Below are positions 1 through 8,701 of a DNA stretch of 64,000 nt, in pieces. Every line of letters starts with the position of its first letter. Position 1 is the first letter of the stretch. Source of the DNA: Zoogloeaceae bacterium G21618-S1 (GTDB lineage: Bacteria; Pseudomonadota; Gammaproteobacteria; Burkholderiales; Rhodocyclaceae); NCBI GenBank assembly GCA_027214125.1, contig JAPWHF010000006.1:223698-287697 (forward strand), in the 5' to 3' direction. The translations under genes were made by a program, and so were the position numbers. The notes under the pieces are model-generated. The model saw only the letters and a list, made by a program, of their open reading frames with translations, made no database searches and was not told the origin of the DNA.

Positions 1-2
1 GC

Positions 3-689
3 GCCCGCGCGCTGGCGGGGGAAGATTTCGCGAAGCTGGCAGCCGAGTTTTCCAATGCGCCGGACGCACTGCAAGGTGGCGCACTCGGCTGGCGGCCGAC
101 CAGTAGTGTGCCGGCGTTGTTCATCGAGGCGCTGCAGAGCTTGAAGCCAGGCGAGGTGTCGCCAGTCATGCGCAGCCCCGCAGGCTTTCACCTTGTGAAG
201 GTGAACGATATCCGCGGCGCGAAGGCAACGGACGTGGTAGCCGTTCAGCAGACCCAGGTCAGCCACATTCTGGTCAAAACATCTGAAGTGGTCTCGGATA
301 CCGATGCCCGCCTGCGCCTCGAAACCCTGCGCACCCGCATTCTCAACGGCGAAGATTTTGCCGCCCTGGCGCGTGCCAACAGCGCCGATCTGTCTGCTGC
401 CAAGGGTGGCGAGATCGGCTGGGTGTATCCCGGTGACACGGTGCCGGAGTTTGAGCGTGCCATGGATGCCTTGAAAGTCGGCGAGCTGAGCGCGCCGGTG
501 AAGTCGCCCTTCGGCTGGCACCTGATTCGGGTCGACGCGCGTCGTACGCAGGATGTGTCCGAAGAGCGCAAGCGCGCCGTCGCCCGCAACACCCTGCGTC
601 AGCGCAAGGCCGACGAGGCCTACGAAGACTGGCTGCGCCAACTGCGCGACGCGACCTTTGTCGATTATCGTCTCGACGAACTGAACTGA
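3..689 (+). CDS. surA: Periplasmic chaperone/peptidyl-prolyl isomerase SurA, C-terminal part (5' end outside window)
   Basis: The reading frame is open from the first bases, so the start lies upstream of the window. What is present is the end of one parvulin domain ([10 protein letters not shown], then the motif FHLVKV) and a complete second parvulin domain (from about base 252, with [17 protein letters not shown] and FGWHLIRV), followed by a short charged tail. SurA escorts unfolded outer-membrane proteins through the periplasm to the Bam complex. The gene ends 10 bp before pdxA and the order surA-pdxA-rsmA is a familiar proteobacterial operon, which supports the call. The signal peptide and N-terminal chaperone domain cannot be seen. 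Confidence 0.95.
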   Translation, partial: ARALAGEDFAKLAAEFSNAPDALQGGALGWRPTSSVPALFIEALQSLKPGEVSPVMRSPAGFHLVKVNDIRGAKATDVVAVQQTQVSHILVKTSEVVSDTDARLRLETLRTRILNGEDFAALARANSADLSAAKGGEIGWVYPGDTVPEFERAMDALKVGELSAPVKSPFGWHLIRVDARRTQDVSEERKRAVARNTLRQRKADEAYEDWLRQLRDATFVDYRLDELN

Positions 690-699
690 TCTTCCCGCA

Positions 700-1692
700 A
701 TGAACGCGCTTCCCACGCCAGTGCTGGCGGTAACCAGTGGCGAGCCGGCCGGGGTGGGTCCGGAGCTGTGCCTGCAGTTGGCAACACAGGCCTGGCCGGG
801 GCGCGTTGTCGTGCTCGGCGATGCCGATCTGCTGGCTGAGCGACTTGGCGCGACGGGTCAGACGCTGACACTCCAGCCCTATCAGCGCGATGTTGCACCA
901 CCCGCCGGGGTACTCGAAGTACTCGACGTGCCGGTGTCGGCGCCCTCGGTGGCGGGGCTGCTCGACCCGGCCAATGCCCGTCCGGTGCTGAGCATGCTCG
1001 ATCGCGCCATTGAAGGCTGTGTGAGCGGCGAGTTTGCGGCCATGGTCACGGCGCCGGTACACAAGGGGGTCATCTGCGATGCGGGTGTGCCCTTCACCGG
1101 TCATACCGAATACCTTGCCGAAGCCACTGCCACCCGTCGGGTGGTCATGATGCTGGTCGGTGGTGGTCTGCGGGTTGCACTGGTGACTACGCATCTGCCG
1201 CTGTCGGCCGTGCCGGGGGCGATCACGCCAGCGGCACTGGCCGAAACCCTGGCAATTCTCGATCACGATTTGCGGACCCGATTCGGGCTCGTGTCACCAC
1301 GCATTCTGGTGGCCGGGCTCAATCCGCATGCGGGTGAGGGCGGCCATATGGGGCGCGAAGAAATCGACGTGATCGCGCCGGTGCTCGACCGCTTGCGCTC
1401 GACCGGCATGCAATTGATTGGCCCCTTGCCTGCCGACACGTTGTTTGTTCCTCACACGCTGGAGCAGGGCGATGCCGTGCTGGCGATGTATCACGATCAA
1501 GGACTGCCGGTGCTCAAACACGCCAGTTTTGGTGGCGGAGTGAATGTCACGCTCGGGCTGCCGATCATTCGAACCTCGGTCGATCACGGCACGGCGCTGG
1601 ATCTGGCCGGCACCGGCCGCGCCGATCCGGGTAGCCTGTTTGCCGCCGTCAAGCTGGCCTTCGACATGGCTGCCGGAGGCGCCCAGGCATGA
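700..1692 (+). CDS. pdxA: 4-hydroxythreonine-4-phosphate dehydrogenase PdxA
   Basis: The 330-residue product has the family length. It oxidises 4-phosphohydroxy-L-threonine with NAD(P) in the DXP-dependent pathway to pyridoxal 5'-phosphate; the product condenses with deoxyxylulose phosphate through PdxJ. Visible landmarks are the N-terminal [22 protein letters not shown] and [11 protein letters not shown], which carry metal- and substrate-binding histidines typical of PdxA. It starts 10 bp after surA and its ATGA overlaps the rsmA start by 4 bp, so the genes are probably co-transcribed and translationally coupled. Confidence 0.96.
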   Translation: MNALPTPVLAVTSGEPAGVGPELCLQLATQAWPGRVVVLGDADLLAERLGATGQTLTLQPYQRDVAPPAGVLEVLDVPVSAPSVAGLLDPANARPVLSMLDRAIEGCVSGEFAAMVTAPVHKGVICDAGVPFTGHTEYLAEATATRRVVMMLVGGGLRVALVTTHLPLSAVPGAITPAALAETLAILDHDLRTRFGLVSPRILVAGLNPHAGEGGHMGREEIDVIAPVLDRLRSTGMQLIGPLPADTLFVPHTLEQGDAVLAMYHDQGLPVLKHASFGGGVNVTLGLPIIRTSVDHGTALDLAGTGRADPGSLFAAVKLAFDMAAGGAQA

Positions 1693-2468
1693 GCCATCAG
1701 GCGCGAAAACGGTTTGGCCAGAATTTTCTGTCCGACCCCAACATCATTCGCAAGATCGTCGATACCATCGCGCCGCAGCCCGGCCAGCGCATGGTCGAGA
1801 TTGGCCCCGGTCTGGCGGCCATGACCGATCCCTTGCTGGCGCGGCTTGGAAAGATGGACGTGGTGGAGATCGACCGCGACCTGATCGCGCTGCTCAAGGA
1901 ACGCTACAGTTCGGACGCGTTGACCATTCATGAAGGCGATGCGCTCAAGTTCGATTTCGGCGCGCTGGGGCCCGATCTGCGCATCGTGGGCAATCTGCCC
2001 TACAACATCTCCACGCCCATCCTGTTTCATCTGGCGGATTTTGCCGATCAGGTGCGTGACATGACCTTCATGCTGCAAAAGGAAGTGGTGATGCGCATGG
2101 TGGCGGAGCCGGGCACGAGCGAGTTTGGCCGCTTGTCGGTGATGCTGCAGTACCGCTTTCGCATGGGGCGAATGTTTGACGTGCCGCCGGGGGCGTTCAG
2201 GCCAGCGCCCAAGGTGATGTCGAGCATTGTGCGGCTGGTGCCGCGCCCGACTGAATCGCTGGAGGCCAAAGACGATGCGCTGCTGCGCAAGATTGTTACG
2301 GCGGCCTTCGGACAGCGGCGCAAAACCTTGCGTAATACACTGCGCGACTATATTGACGAGGCCGGGCTGGCGGCTCTTGGCATCGATCCGGGGCAGCGTG
2401 CGGAGCGCCTCTCGGTGGCAAACTACGTGTCGATCACCAACGCCTGCTGCGCCAAGCGGAAGGTGTAG
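1689..2468 (+). CDS. rsmA: 16S rRNA (adenine1518-N6/adenine1519-N6)-dimethyltransferase RsmA (KsgA)
   Basis: The product has 259 residues. It dimethylates the two adjacent adenines in the helix-45 loop of 16S rRNA during late 30S assembly, using S-adenosylmethionine. Visible features are the N-terminal [16 protein letters not shown], the SAM-binding loop [11 protein letters not shown], and the catalytic motif NLPYNIS (N-L-P-Y/F), which is diagnostic of rRNA adenine dimethylases. The start codon overlaps the pdxA stop (ATGA). A strong palindromic hairpin follows 4 bp after the stop. Confidence 0.96.
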   Translation: MSHQARKRFGQNFLSDPNIIRKIVDTIAPQPGQRMVEIGPGLAAMTDPLLARLGKMDVVEIDRDLIALLKERYSSDALTIHEGDALKFDFGALGPDLRIVGNLPYNISTPILFHLADFADQVRDMTFMLQKEVVMRMVAEPGTSEFGRLSVMLQYRFRMGRMFDVPPGAFRPAPKVMSSIVRLVPRPTESLEAKDDALLRKIVTAAFGQRRKTLRNTLRDYIDEAGLAALGIDPGQRAERLSVANYVSITNACCAKRKV

Positions 2469-2471
2469 AAA

Positions 2472-2499
2472 CAACAGGCCGGGCATGCCCGGCCTGTTG
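2472..2499. terminator. 28-bp perfect palindrome, probable bidirectional terminator
   Basis: A fully self-complementary 28-bp palindrome (half-site CAACAGGCCGGGCA) lies between the convergent rsmA and DUF2892 genes. It can fold on either transcript. The downstream T-runs are short (TTGCATTCTT on the + strand), so termination strength is uncertain, but position and symmetry suit a shared terminator. Confidence 0.7.
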
Positions 2500-2517
2500 C
2501 ATTCTTGAAGGGCGTGT

Positions 2518-2709
2518 TCAGCGCTTCTTCATCGGGCAGGTGTTCATGCCCAGCAGCGTGTAAGCCGGGCACCAACCCAGTGCCCCGGTGGCTAGCGGCA
2601 CAATGCCGATCCAGGCCCACACCGGGCCACCCATCAGCGCCCAAGCGATCAGTGCGATGCCTGCGATGATGCGCAGCACTTTGTCGATTCCGCCCACGTT
2701 GACTTTCAT
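2518..2709 (-). CDS. Small DUF2892 (YgaP-type) inner-membrane protein
   Basis: The 63-residue product has two hydrophobic segments (about residues 13-27 and 29-45) and the family pattern in which MKVNVGGIDKVLRI is followed by IGIVPLATGALGWCPAYTLLG and a cysteine-containing tail (NTCPMKK). DUF2892 domains occur alone, as here, or fused to rhodanese domains as in E. coli YgaP. Their biochemical role when alone is not established. A good Shine-Dalgarno (AAGGAGC) lies 7 nt before the ATG. The gene stands alone, convergent with rsmA. Confidence 0.85.
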   Translation of the reverse strand: MKVNVGGIDKVLRIIAGIALIAWALMGGPVWAWIGIVPLATGALGWCPAYTLLGMNTCPMKKR

Positions 2710-2879
2710 GATCAGCTCCTTGATTCGAATTGCGACAGTGACGCCATTAGACCCGTGCGGCAGACCCTGCGTCTGTAACCTTGGTTACATAGCCCTAACT
2801 ATTTTGCGCCGCGACATGCGGCGCGATAGCGGTTTGTATCGCGTTTTACCGCGTGCGGTGCCGAGATGTGCGTTTGCAA

Positions 2880-2906
2880 TAAAGTGTCGCGCGTTTCTGC
2901 CGTTAA
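2880..2906 (+). promoter_or_regulatory. Sigma-28 (FliA) promoter of the chemoreceptor gene
   Basis: TAAAGTGT at 2880-2887, an 11-bp spacer and GCCGTTAA at 2899-2906 match the flagellar sigma-28 consensus (TAAAGTTT-N11-GCCGATAA) in 14 of 16 positions with exact spacing. It sits 34 bp before the ATG of the methyl-accepting chemotaxis gene, the class of gene FliA usually controls. Confidence 0.85.
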
Positions 2907-2939
2907 TCGTAACCAACTATTTCGACACCAGGAGCCGTC

Positions 2940-4562
2940 ATGCGTAAGTTCTCCGATACCCCGATCTGGCTGCGTTTGACGGCTGTTATCTGGGCCATGT
3001 TGATGTTGGCGTTTGGCGGGCTGATTGCCTGGGAAACCCAGGTCAATCGCGAGACTGCGATTGATCAGGCCCATGAATTTGCCATGTCGGTGCACGACAT
3101 GACCATGGCTGGGCTGACCGGCATGATGATCACCGGCACGGTGGGCCAGCGGGACGTCTTCCTCGACCAGATCAAAGAGTTGTCCTCGGTGTCCGGCTTG
3201 CGTGTCATCCGTGGTGACGCGGTGTCGGCACAGTTCGGGCCGGGCAGTGCCACCGAGGCCGGCACGATGGACGCGATTGAGCGACAGGCGATGAGCCAGG
3301 GGAAGCCCGTGCTCGAGGTGCAGGACGCGGGTGCCAGCAAAGCGCTCAGAGTCGTGGTGCCGGCACTGGCGTCGACCAATTATCTGGGCAAGAACTGCGT
3401 GACCTGTCATGTAGTGCCCGAGGGCACGCCACTGGGCGCGGTGAGCATGAGTATCTCGCTCGACAAGGTGGATGCCGCGGTCACCAGTTTTCGCAACAAG
3501 AGCGTGCTCTTTGCCGGCCTGATGTCCGTGCCGCTGATGCTTTGCGTGTTCCTGTTCATCCGCCGGTTTGTGATCACGCCGCTTGAGCACATGACGAAAA
3601 CGCTCGAGGAAATCGCGGACGGTGGTGGCGATCTGACCCGCCGCCTGCCGATTGAGCATAAAGACGAGATCGGCCGAGCCGCCCACAGCTTCAATCGCAT
3701 GCTCGCCACTGTGGGCGAACTGGTTCGACAAGTCGGCGCGTCGGCCGGTGAGGTGGCCAGTGCTGCGCGTGGCGTATCCGCTAGCGCCAGGAGGGTGGCC
3801 GACGGCTCTTTGCAGCAACGCGAGCAGACTGACGCCGCCGCCGGGGCGGTGGAAGGCCTGCGTGGAAGTATCGCGGATATTGCGGCCAGCGCCGATCAGG
3901 TGTGTGCGCGTTCGCATGAAAGCCTGACACGCTCCGAGTCGGGCCGAAAGGATCTCTCCCGCTTGATTGGTGAGGTCGGTCATGTCGAGTCGGCCGTTAC
4001 GGAAATGGCCGATACGGTGAAAGCCTTTGTGGCTTCGACGACGGCCATCACCCATATGACACAGGAAGTGCGGGAAATCGCGGATCAAACCAATCTGCTG
4101 GCCCTGAATGCCGCGATCGAAGCGGCGCGCGCCGGCGAGCAAGGTCGCGGCTTTGCGGTGGTGGCCGATGAGGTGCGCAAATTGGCCGAGAAATCGGCGC
4201 GCTCCGCCGGCGAGATCGACGCGGTGACCCGAACGCTGTCCGAGCAGTCGGGGGCGGTGCAAAGTGCCTTGGTCGGCGGCATGAAGCATCTGGCCACGAG
4301 TCGCACGGTGGCGGGCGATGTGGCGGATGGTCTGGGCGCGGCAATTGAGTCGGTGGCGCAGGTGCGCAGCGGCATGGACCAGATTGCCCAGGCCACCGTG
4401 GACCAGCGTGCAGCCAGTCAGTGCGTGAGCGACAACATCGATGCGATCTCGGCCATGGCACGCGACAACGATGTTGCTGTCGGCCAGACGGTGGCCTCGG
4501 CGACCGAAATGGAAGGGCTTGCCGGCCAGCTTCAGGGGGCTGTGGCACGATTCAAGGTGTGA
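2940..4562 (+). CDS. Methyl-accepting chemotaxis protein with a c-type haem motif in its periplasmic sensor domain
   Basis: A 540-residue transmembrane chemoreceptor. TM1 spans about residues 11-31, the periplasmic sensor about 32-185, TM2 about 187-207, followed by HAMP and the cytoplasmic signalling domain. The hairpin tip is unmistakable ([18 protein letters not shown] and [16 protein letters not shown], about 382-416). The sensor contains CVTCH at residues 153-157, a canonical CxxCH covalent haem c site, placed near TM2 in a context ([12 protein letters not shown]) like haem-binding sensors of the Tll0287/DUF3365 type. Covalent haem receptors are known in Geobacter. It should direct motility through CheA/CheW in response to redox, O2 or NO; the ligand is inferred. 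There is no C-terminal CheR-binding pentapeptide. The ATG has a good AGGAG site and a sigma-28 promoter lies upstream. Confidence 0.92.
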   Translation: MRKFSDTPIWLRLTAVIWAMLMLAFGGLIAWETQVNRETAIDQAHEFAMSVHDMTMAGLTGMMITGTVGQRDVFLDQIKELSSVSGLRVIRGDAVSAQFGPGSATEAGTMDAIERQAMSQGKPVLEVQDAGASKALRVVVPALASTNYLGKNCVTCHVVPEGTPLGAVSMSISLDKVDAAVTSFRNKSVLFAGLMSVPLMLCVFLFIRRFVITPLEHMTKTLEEIADGGGDLTRRLPIEHKDEIGRAAHSFNRMLATVGELVRQVGASAGEVASAARGVSASARRVADGSLQQREQTDAAAGAVEGLRGSIADIAASADQVCARSHESLTRSESGRKDLSRLIGEVGHVESAVTEMADTVKAFVASTTAITHMTQEVREIADQTNLLALNAAIEAARAGEQGRGFAVVADEVRKLAEKSARSAGEIDAVTRTLSEQSGAVQSALVGGMKHLATSRTVAGDVADGLGAAIESVAQVRSGMDQIAQATVDQRAASQCVSDNIDAISAMARDNDVAVGQTVASATEMEGLAGQLQGAVARFKV

Positions 4563-4580
4563 GCTTCCCGGTCGGGGGCA

Positions 4581-4614
4581 GCAAATTCGCATGACGTATG
4601 TCATGATGATTTGC
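4581..4614. repeat. 34-bp interrupted double palindrome downstream of the chemoreceptor
   Basis: Two nested inverted repeats share one centre: GCAAAT (4581-4586) with ATTTGC (4609-4614), and CATGAC (4590-4595) with GTCATG (4600-4605), with 3-nt spacers between layers and a 4-nt centre (GTAT). No T-run follows, so it is not a standard terminator. It lies 19 bp after one gene and 88 bp before the next start, so it could be an operator for the downstream GGDEF/EAL gene or a transcript-end structure. Confidence 0.5.
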
Positions 4615-4701
4615 ATGCGCTATTCAAGTAGGATTGATCGCGGCCGGTACCTGAGTAATGATCGATGGGTTTTTGAGCCTGGTCGCGGAACGTGAGGATG
4701 C

Positions 4702-7700
4702 ATGCAGATTAGTGCTTTCCTTCGTTGGTTGAGTGTATTCGCGCGGTTCACCGCGTGCATTGCGGTACTCAGTGGCGCGCCGGGCGCCCATGCAGGCAGG
4801 GTGTCGGCACCGCTGGTGCTGAGCGATGCTGATAGCGCGTGGTTGGCTGAGCATCCCGTCATCCGCGTTGGCATTGATCCCATCTTTGCGCCCTATTCCT
4901 TTGTCGACGGACACGGTCGGTTCAAAGGGGTGGCGGCGGATTTTACGCAACGCATCGCTGATATGCTCGGCGTGCGCTTTGAGCCCGTGATCGGTCTCAA
5001 GTGGCCGGCGGTGATGAAGGCGCTGGAGCACGGCGAGATTGACGTGATTGCCACGATCAGCTTCTTGCCCGAGCGCACCCGTTTTGCGTTGTTTTCCGAA
5101 CGGTATTTGCCCACGCCGGTGGTTGTCTTTACGCGGCACGGCACTGCGCAGCTCGGTTCGGTCGATCAGTTGGCGGAAATGAAGGTTTCCCTGGTCGAGG
5201 CCTATGCGGCGAGCCAGAAAGTCGTTGAGCGTTTCCCGTCGCTTCGACCCATCTACGTGGATACGCCTTTGCGTGGCATGCGAGCATTGGCCTTGGGCGA
5301 GGTTGACGCGTATGTCGGGGTACTTGGGGCGGGTGTCGAATTGGCGCGTGAGCAAGGCCTCACCAATATCAAGGTCAACGCCGCTTTCGCGATGGATAGC
5401 CATGGGCAGCATTTCGGTGTACGGAAGGACTGGCCGGAGTTGCTCAGCCTGATCGACCGCGCGCTGGGTGCGATTGATGACAGACAACGCGAGGATATCT
5501 TTCGCGAATGGACGCCTGTCTTGGCCAGCGATGTGGTGGCGCTTGACTATGCCCCTTTGTTGAAGCGCTACGCGCCCTGGATAGTGGGGTTTGGCGTGTT
5601 TGCGGTTCTGGTGGCACTGGCGATGGTGTTGATGAACCGCAGGTTGCAGCACGAACTGAAACGGCGCGAAGTGGCGTGGGCGGAGAGCGAGGTGCGGTTC
5701 CGGGTCACTTTCGATCAGGCCGCGGTAGGTATTGCGCATGTCGCGCCGGACGGCAGCTGGATCCGGGTGAACCGGCGCTTGAGTGAAATTGTCGGCTACT
5801 CGCAGGATGCCTTGCTCGCCGAGACCTTCCAGGACATTACGCATCCCGACGATCTCGACGTCGACCTTCAGCAGATGCGGCGTACGCTCAGCGGCGAGAT
5901 TTCGGGGTACACCATCGAGAAGCGCTATTTTCATCGAGACGGGCACACCATCTGGGTCAATCTGACCGTTTCACTGGTGCGCCGCGCCGACGGCGCGCCA
6001 GACTATTTCATCTCGGTGCTTGAGGATATTTCGGAGCGGCGCCGGGCTGCCGAAGCCAGTCAGCAAGCGGCCGCGGTGTTCGAGAGTACGCGCGAGGGCA
6101 TCATCATCACCGATCTGAACCGCCGCATTCTGGCAGTGAATCCTGCGTTTTCAGATATCACGGGCTATTGCGCCGACGAAGTGCTTGGCAAGTCGCCGGC
6201 CATGCTTCAGTCGGGGCACGAGAGCAAGGCGCTTTACCAGAGCATGTGGACCAGCATTTATGCGCAGGGCCATTGGCAGGGCGAGGTCCTGAATCGGCGC
6301 AAGAACGGTGAGCTCTTTCCCGAGTTGCTGACCGTCAGTACGGTGCGTGACCCGGAGGGGCAGCCGTCCCAGTATGTGGCCTTGCTGACCGATCTGAGTC
6401 GGCTGCGGCAGTCCGAAGCGCAGCTGGCGCATCTGGCCCACTATGACCCGCTCACCGATTTGCCCAATCGGCTGTTGGTGCAGTCCCGGCTCGATCATGC
6501 GCTGGACACAGCGCTGCGTGAGAGTGGATTGCTGGCGGTCATGTTTATCGATCTTGATCGCTTCAAGGACGTGAACGACAGTCTCGGCCATCCGGTGGGC
6601 GACGAGTTGCTGGTGGCGATCGCCCAGCGCATGCGCTCGCGCTTGCGCGAGTCGGATACGCTTGCCCGGCTTGGTGGGGATGAGTTTTTGGTCGTGCTTG
6701 AAGACATTCGGCGCCCGGAAGATGCGGCCGAGGTGGCGCAGGGCTTGATCCGATTGCAGGATGCCCCGATTCGTCTGCCGAGTGGCCACGAGGTATATGT
6801 CGGGGTCAGTATCGGTATCAGCCTGTATCCCAACGATGGCGACACCACAACGGAACTGATCCGTCAGGCTGACGCGGCCATGTATCAAGCCAAGAACCAG
6901 GGGCGCAATACCTTTCGCTTCTATACCGCCGCACTCACCGAGGCGGCTGACCAGCGCCTGGCGATGGAGGGGCGTTTGCGGCGAGCCCTGTTGGCGGGTG
7001 AATTTGTCGTTCACTACCAACCGCAGTTCATCGCCGCCACGGCCGAGATTATTGGCTGCGAGGCCTTGGTGCGTTGGCAGGATCCGGAGGGGGCGCTGGT
7101 GCCGCCCGCAAGCTTTATCCCCCTGGCCGAAGACACCGGGCTGATTGTGCCGCTGGGGCGTTGGGTGCTCGAAGCCGCCTGCGCGCAAGCGCAAGCCTGG
7201 CGCGCGGCGGGGGTGGCCGATCTGGTGATGGCGGTCAATCTGTCGGCCCGCCAGTTGCAACAGCGCGATCTGGTGTCGGTGGTGGCTGACGTGCTTGAAC
7301 GCACCGGTTTGCCGGCCGATCGGCTCAAGCTCGAGCTGACCGAAAGCATGATCATGGACCACGGCGAAGAGGCCATCGCCTTGCTGCGCTCGCTCAAGGC
7401 GCTCGGCGTGAGCCTGTCGATCGACGACTTTGGCACCGGCTACTCGTCCCTGGCCTACCTCAAGCGCTTTCCGATCGATGAAATGAAGATCGATCGTGGT
7501 TTTGTGCGTGATACGCCGGACGATGCCAATGATGCTGAGATCGTGGCTACCATCATTGCCATGGCGCGCAACCTCAAGCTGCGCGTGGTGGCCGAAGGCG
7601 TCGAGACACAGCGGCAGCTCGATTTCCTGATCAGACTCGGCTGCAGCGCCTGCCAGGGATTTCTGGTCAGCCCCGGCCTGCCGGCGCCCGATTTCGAGCG

Positions 7701-7737
7701 CTTTCTCGCGCGCGGGCGCGTCGCCAGCAACGGCTGA
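4702..7737 (+). CDS. Membrane sensor with solute-binding, two PAS, GGDEF and EAL domains
   Basis: The 1011-residue product has a signal peptide (cleavage after about residue 31, AHAG), then a periplasmic family-3 solute-binding domain (about 50-270), a TM helix at about 292-312, two PAS domains (about 330-450 and 455-575), GGDEF and EAL. The diguanylate cyclase motif GGDEF is intact (658-662) and the phosphodiesterase motif EAL is intact (787-789, followed by VRW), with DDFGTGYSSL further on. The protein could therefore make or degrade c-di-GMP in response to a periplasmic small molecule, probably an amino acid given the binding-domain family. Which activity dominates cannot be read from sequence. 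It appears monocistronic. Confidence 0.93.
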   Translation: MQISAFLRWLSVFARFTACIAVLSGAPGAHAGRVSAPLVLSDADSAWLAEHPVIRVGIDPIFAPYSFVDGHGRFKGVAADFTQRIADMLGVRFEPVIGLKWPAVMKALEHGEIDVIATISFLPERTRFALFSERYLPTPVVVFTRHGTAQLGSVDQLAEMKVSLVEAYAASQKVVERFPSLRPIYVDTPLRGMRALALGEVDAYVGVLGAGVELAREQGLTNIKVNAAFAMDSHGQHFGVRKDWPELLSLIDRALGAIDDRQREDIFREWTPVLASDVVALDYAPLLKRYAPWIVGFGVFAVLVALAMVLMNRRLQHELKRREVAWAESEVRFRVTFDQAAVGIAHVAPDGSWIRVNRRLSEIVGYSQDALLAETFQDITHPDDLDVDLQQMRRTLSGEISGYTIEKRYFHRDGHTIWVNLTVSLVRRADGAPDYFISVLEDISERRRAAEASQQAAAVFESTREGIIITDLNRRILAVNPAFSDITGYCADEVLGKSPAMLQSGHESKALYQSMWTSIYAQGHWQGEVLNRRKNGELFPELLTVSTVRDPEGQPSQYVALLTDLSRLRQSEAQLAHLAHYDPLTDLPNRLLVQSRLDHALDTALRESGLLAVMFIDLDRFKDVNDSLGHPVGDELLVAIAQRMRSRLRESDTLARLGGDEFLVVLEDIRRPEDAAEVAQGLIRLQDAPIRLPSGHEVYVGVSIGISLYPNDGDTTTELIRQADAAMYQAKNQGRNTFRFYTAALTEAADQRLAMEGRLRRALLAGEFVVHYQPQFIAATAEIIGCEALVRWQDPEGALVPPASFIPLAEDTGLIVPLGRWVLEAACAQAQAWRAAGVADLVMAVNLSARQLQQRDLVSVVADVLERTGLPADRLKLELTESMIMDHGEEAIALLRSLKALGVSLSIDDFGTGYSSLAYLKRFPIDEMKIDRGFVRDTPDDANDAEIVATIIAMARNLKLRVVAEGVETQRQLDFLIRLGCSACQGFLVSPGLPAPDFERFLARGRVASNG

Positions 7738-7794
7738 TACCGGTGCCCGTGTGGCGGCGGGCCGGGCACTCTTCTACAGTGAAGAGGTGGCCGT

Positions 7795-8697
7795 ATGGCA
7801 TCGGAATTCATGACTCAGATCTTCATCTCCTATCGACGCGAAGACAGCGCGGGCCACGCCGGCCGCCTGGAAGAAGCGCTGGAGCGCCATTTTGGTGCGG
7901 GCAGTGTTTTTCGAGATGTCGAAGACTTGCCACCGGGCCAGCCCTTTCCAACCGCGCTTCAAGCACGTCTGCACAGCGCCGACCTGGCGTTGGTGTTGAT
8001 CGGCCCGCGCTGGCTCACCGCCGAGCGCGACGGCGTTCAGCGTCTGAGTCTGCCAGATGACTATGTCCGTATGGAGGTCGTGCGGGCGCTGAGTCGGGGC
8101 ATCCCGGTGGTGCCGGTGCTGCTCGACGAGGCGAGTCTGCCAGCCGAAGAGGATCTGCCGGCGGATGTGCGGCCGCTGGTGCAGCGGCATGCGGTGCGGG
8201 TGTCAGATGCTGGCTGGGCGGACGATGTGGCACGCTTGATTGGCGCGCTGACGGCCGAGCTGGGTGACCCACGCCCGCCGCCGCCGATGCGTCGTCGCCT
8301 GGCGCTGGCCGGCCTTGTCACCGCGCTGGCGGCCGGTGCGTGGTGGTGGCTCGGCCCGCAAGCGCCAGTGTTTCCGGCGGGCGCCTGGCAGGCCGAGGTG
8401 CGCTATCACTGGGGCGACACCTATCAGGAGCGCTTCGAATTTGAACTGGCGGGTAATGCGGTGCTCGGCAGTGCCAGCTTTCTGGGCCGCGCTCGTGCCC
8501 TCGAAGACACGGGTTGGCGCGACGGGCAGCTTACTTTTGTGACCCACTCCGAGTCGACGATGGGTAGCGAAACCCGAACCAGCACGCACCGCTACTTCAT
8601 CACCCGTGAGGGCGAGCAGCTCAAGGTGCGCTACAGCACCGCGGGTGGTTTCGAGTCTCCGCCGCCCATGGTGTTTCTGGCCTCGCCGGTCAAATAG
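7795..8697 (+). CDS. TIR-domain protein with one transmembrane segment and a C-terminal beta-rich domain
   Basis: The 300-residue product begins with a TIR domain (about 6-150: FISYRREDSAGHAGRL, VFRDVEDLPPGQPF, LVLIGPRWL). Glu94, in DYVRMEVVRAL, is the likely equivalent of the catalytic glutamate of NAD-cleaving TIR domains. One hydrophobic segment (about 166-185) is followed by roughly 115 residues predicted to be beta-strand rich (AGAWQAEVRYHWGD onwards) that I do not recognise. The C-terminal domain would lie across the membrane, so the protein could be an envelope sensor with a cytoplasmic TIR effector. Bacterial TIR proteins act in NAD+ depletion, nucleotide signalling or phage defence; no partner gene is adjacent. 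GAAGAGGTGG before the first ATG favours this start over the ATG five codons later. Confidence 0.82.
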   Translation: MASEFMTQIFISYRREDSAGHAGRLEEALERHFGAGSVFRDVEDLPPGQPFPTALQARLHSADLALVLIGPRWLTAERDGVQRLSLPDDYVRMEVVRALSRGIPVVPVLLDEASLPAEEDLPADVRPLVQRHAVRVSDAGWADDVARLIGALTAELGDPRPPPPMRRRLALAGLVTALAAGAWWWLGPQAPVFPAGAWQAEVRYHWGDTYQERFEFELAGNAVLGSASFLGRARALEDTGWRDGQLTFVTHSESTMGSETRTSTHRYFITREGEQLKVRYSTAGGFESPPPMVFLASPVK

Positions 8698-8701
8698 GGG
8701 C

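Noticed and set aside
2799-4616. Long open frame on the minus strand opposite the chemoreceptor
   Set aside because: It mirrors the codon structure of the real gene in a high-GC genome, has a His/Arg-rich unlikely composition and no family features.
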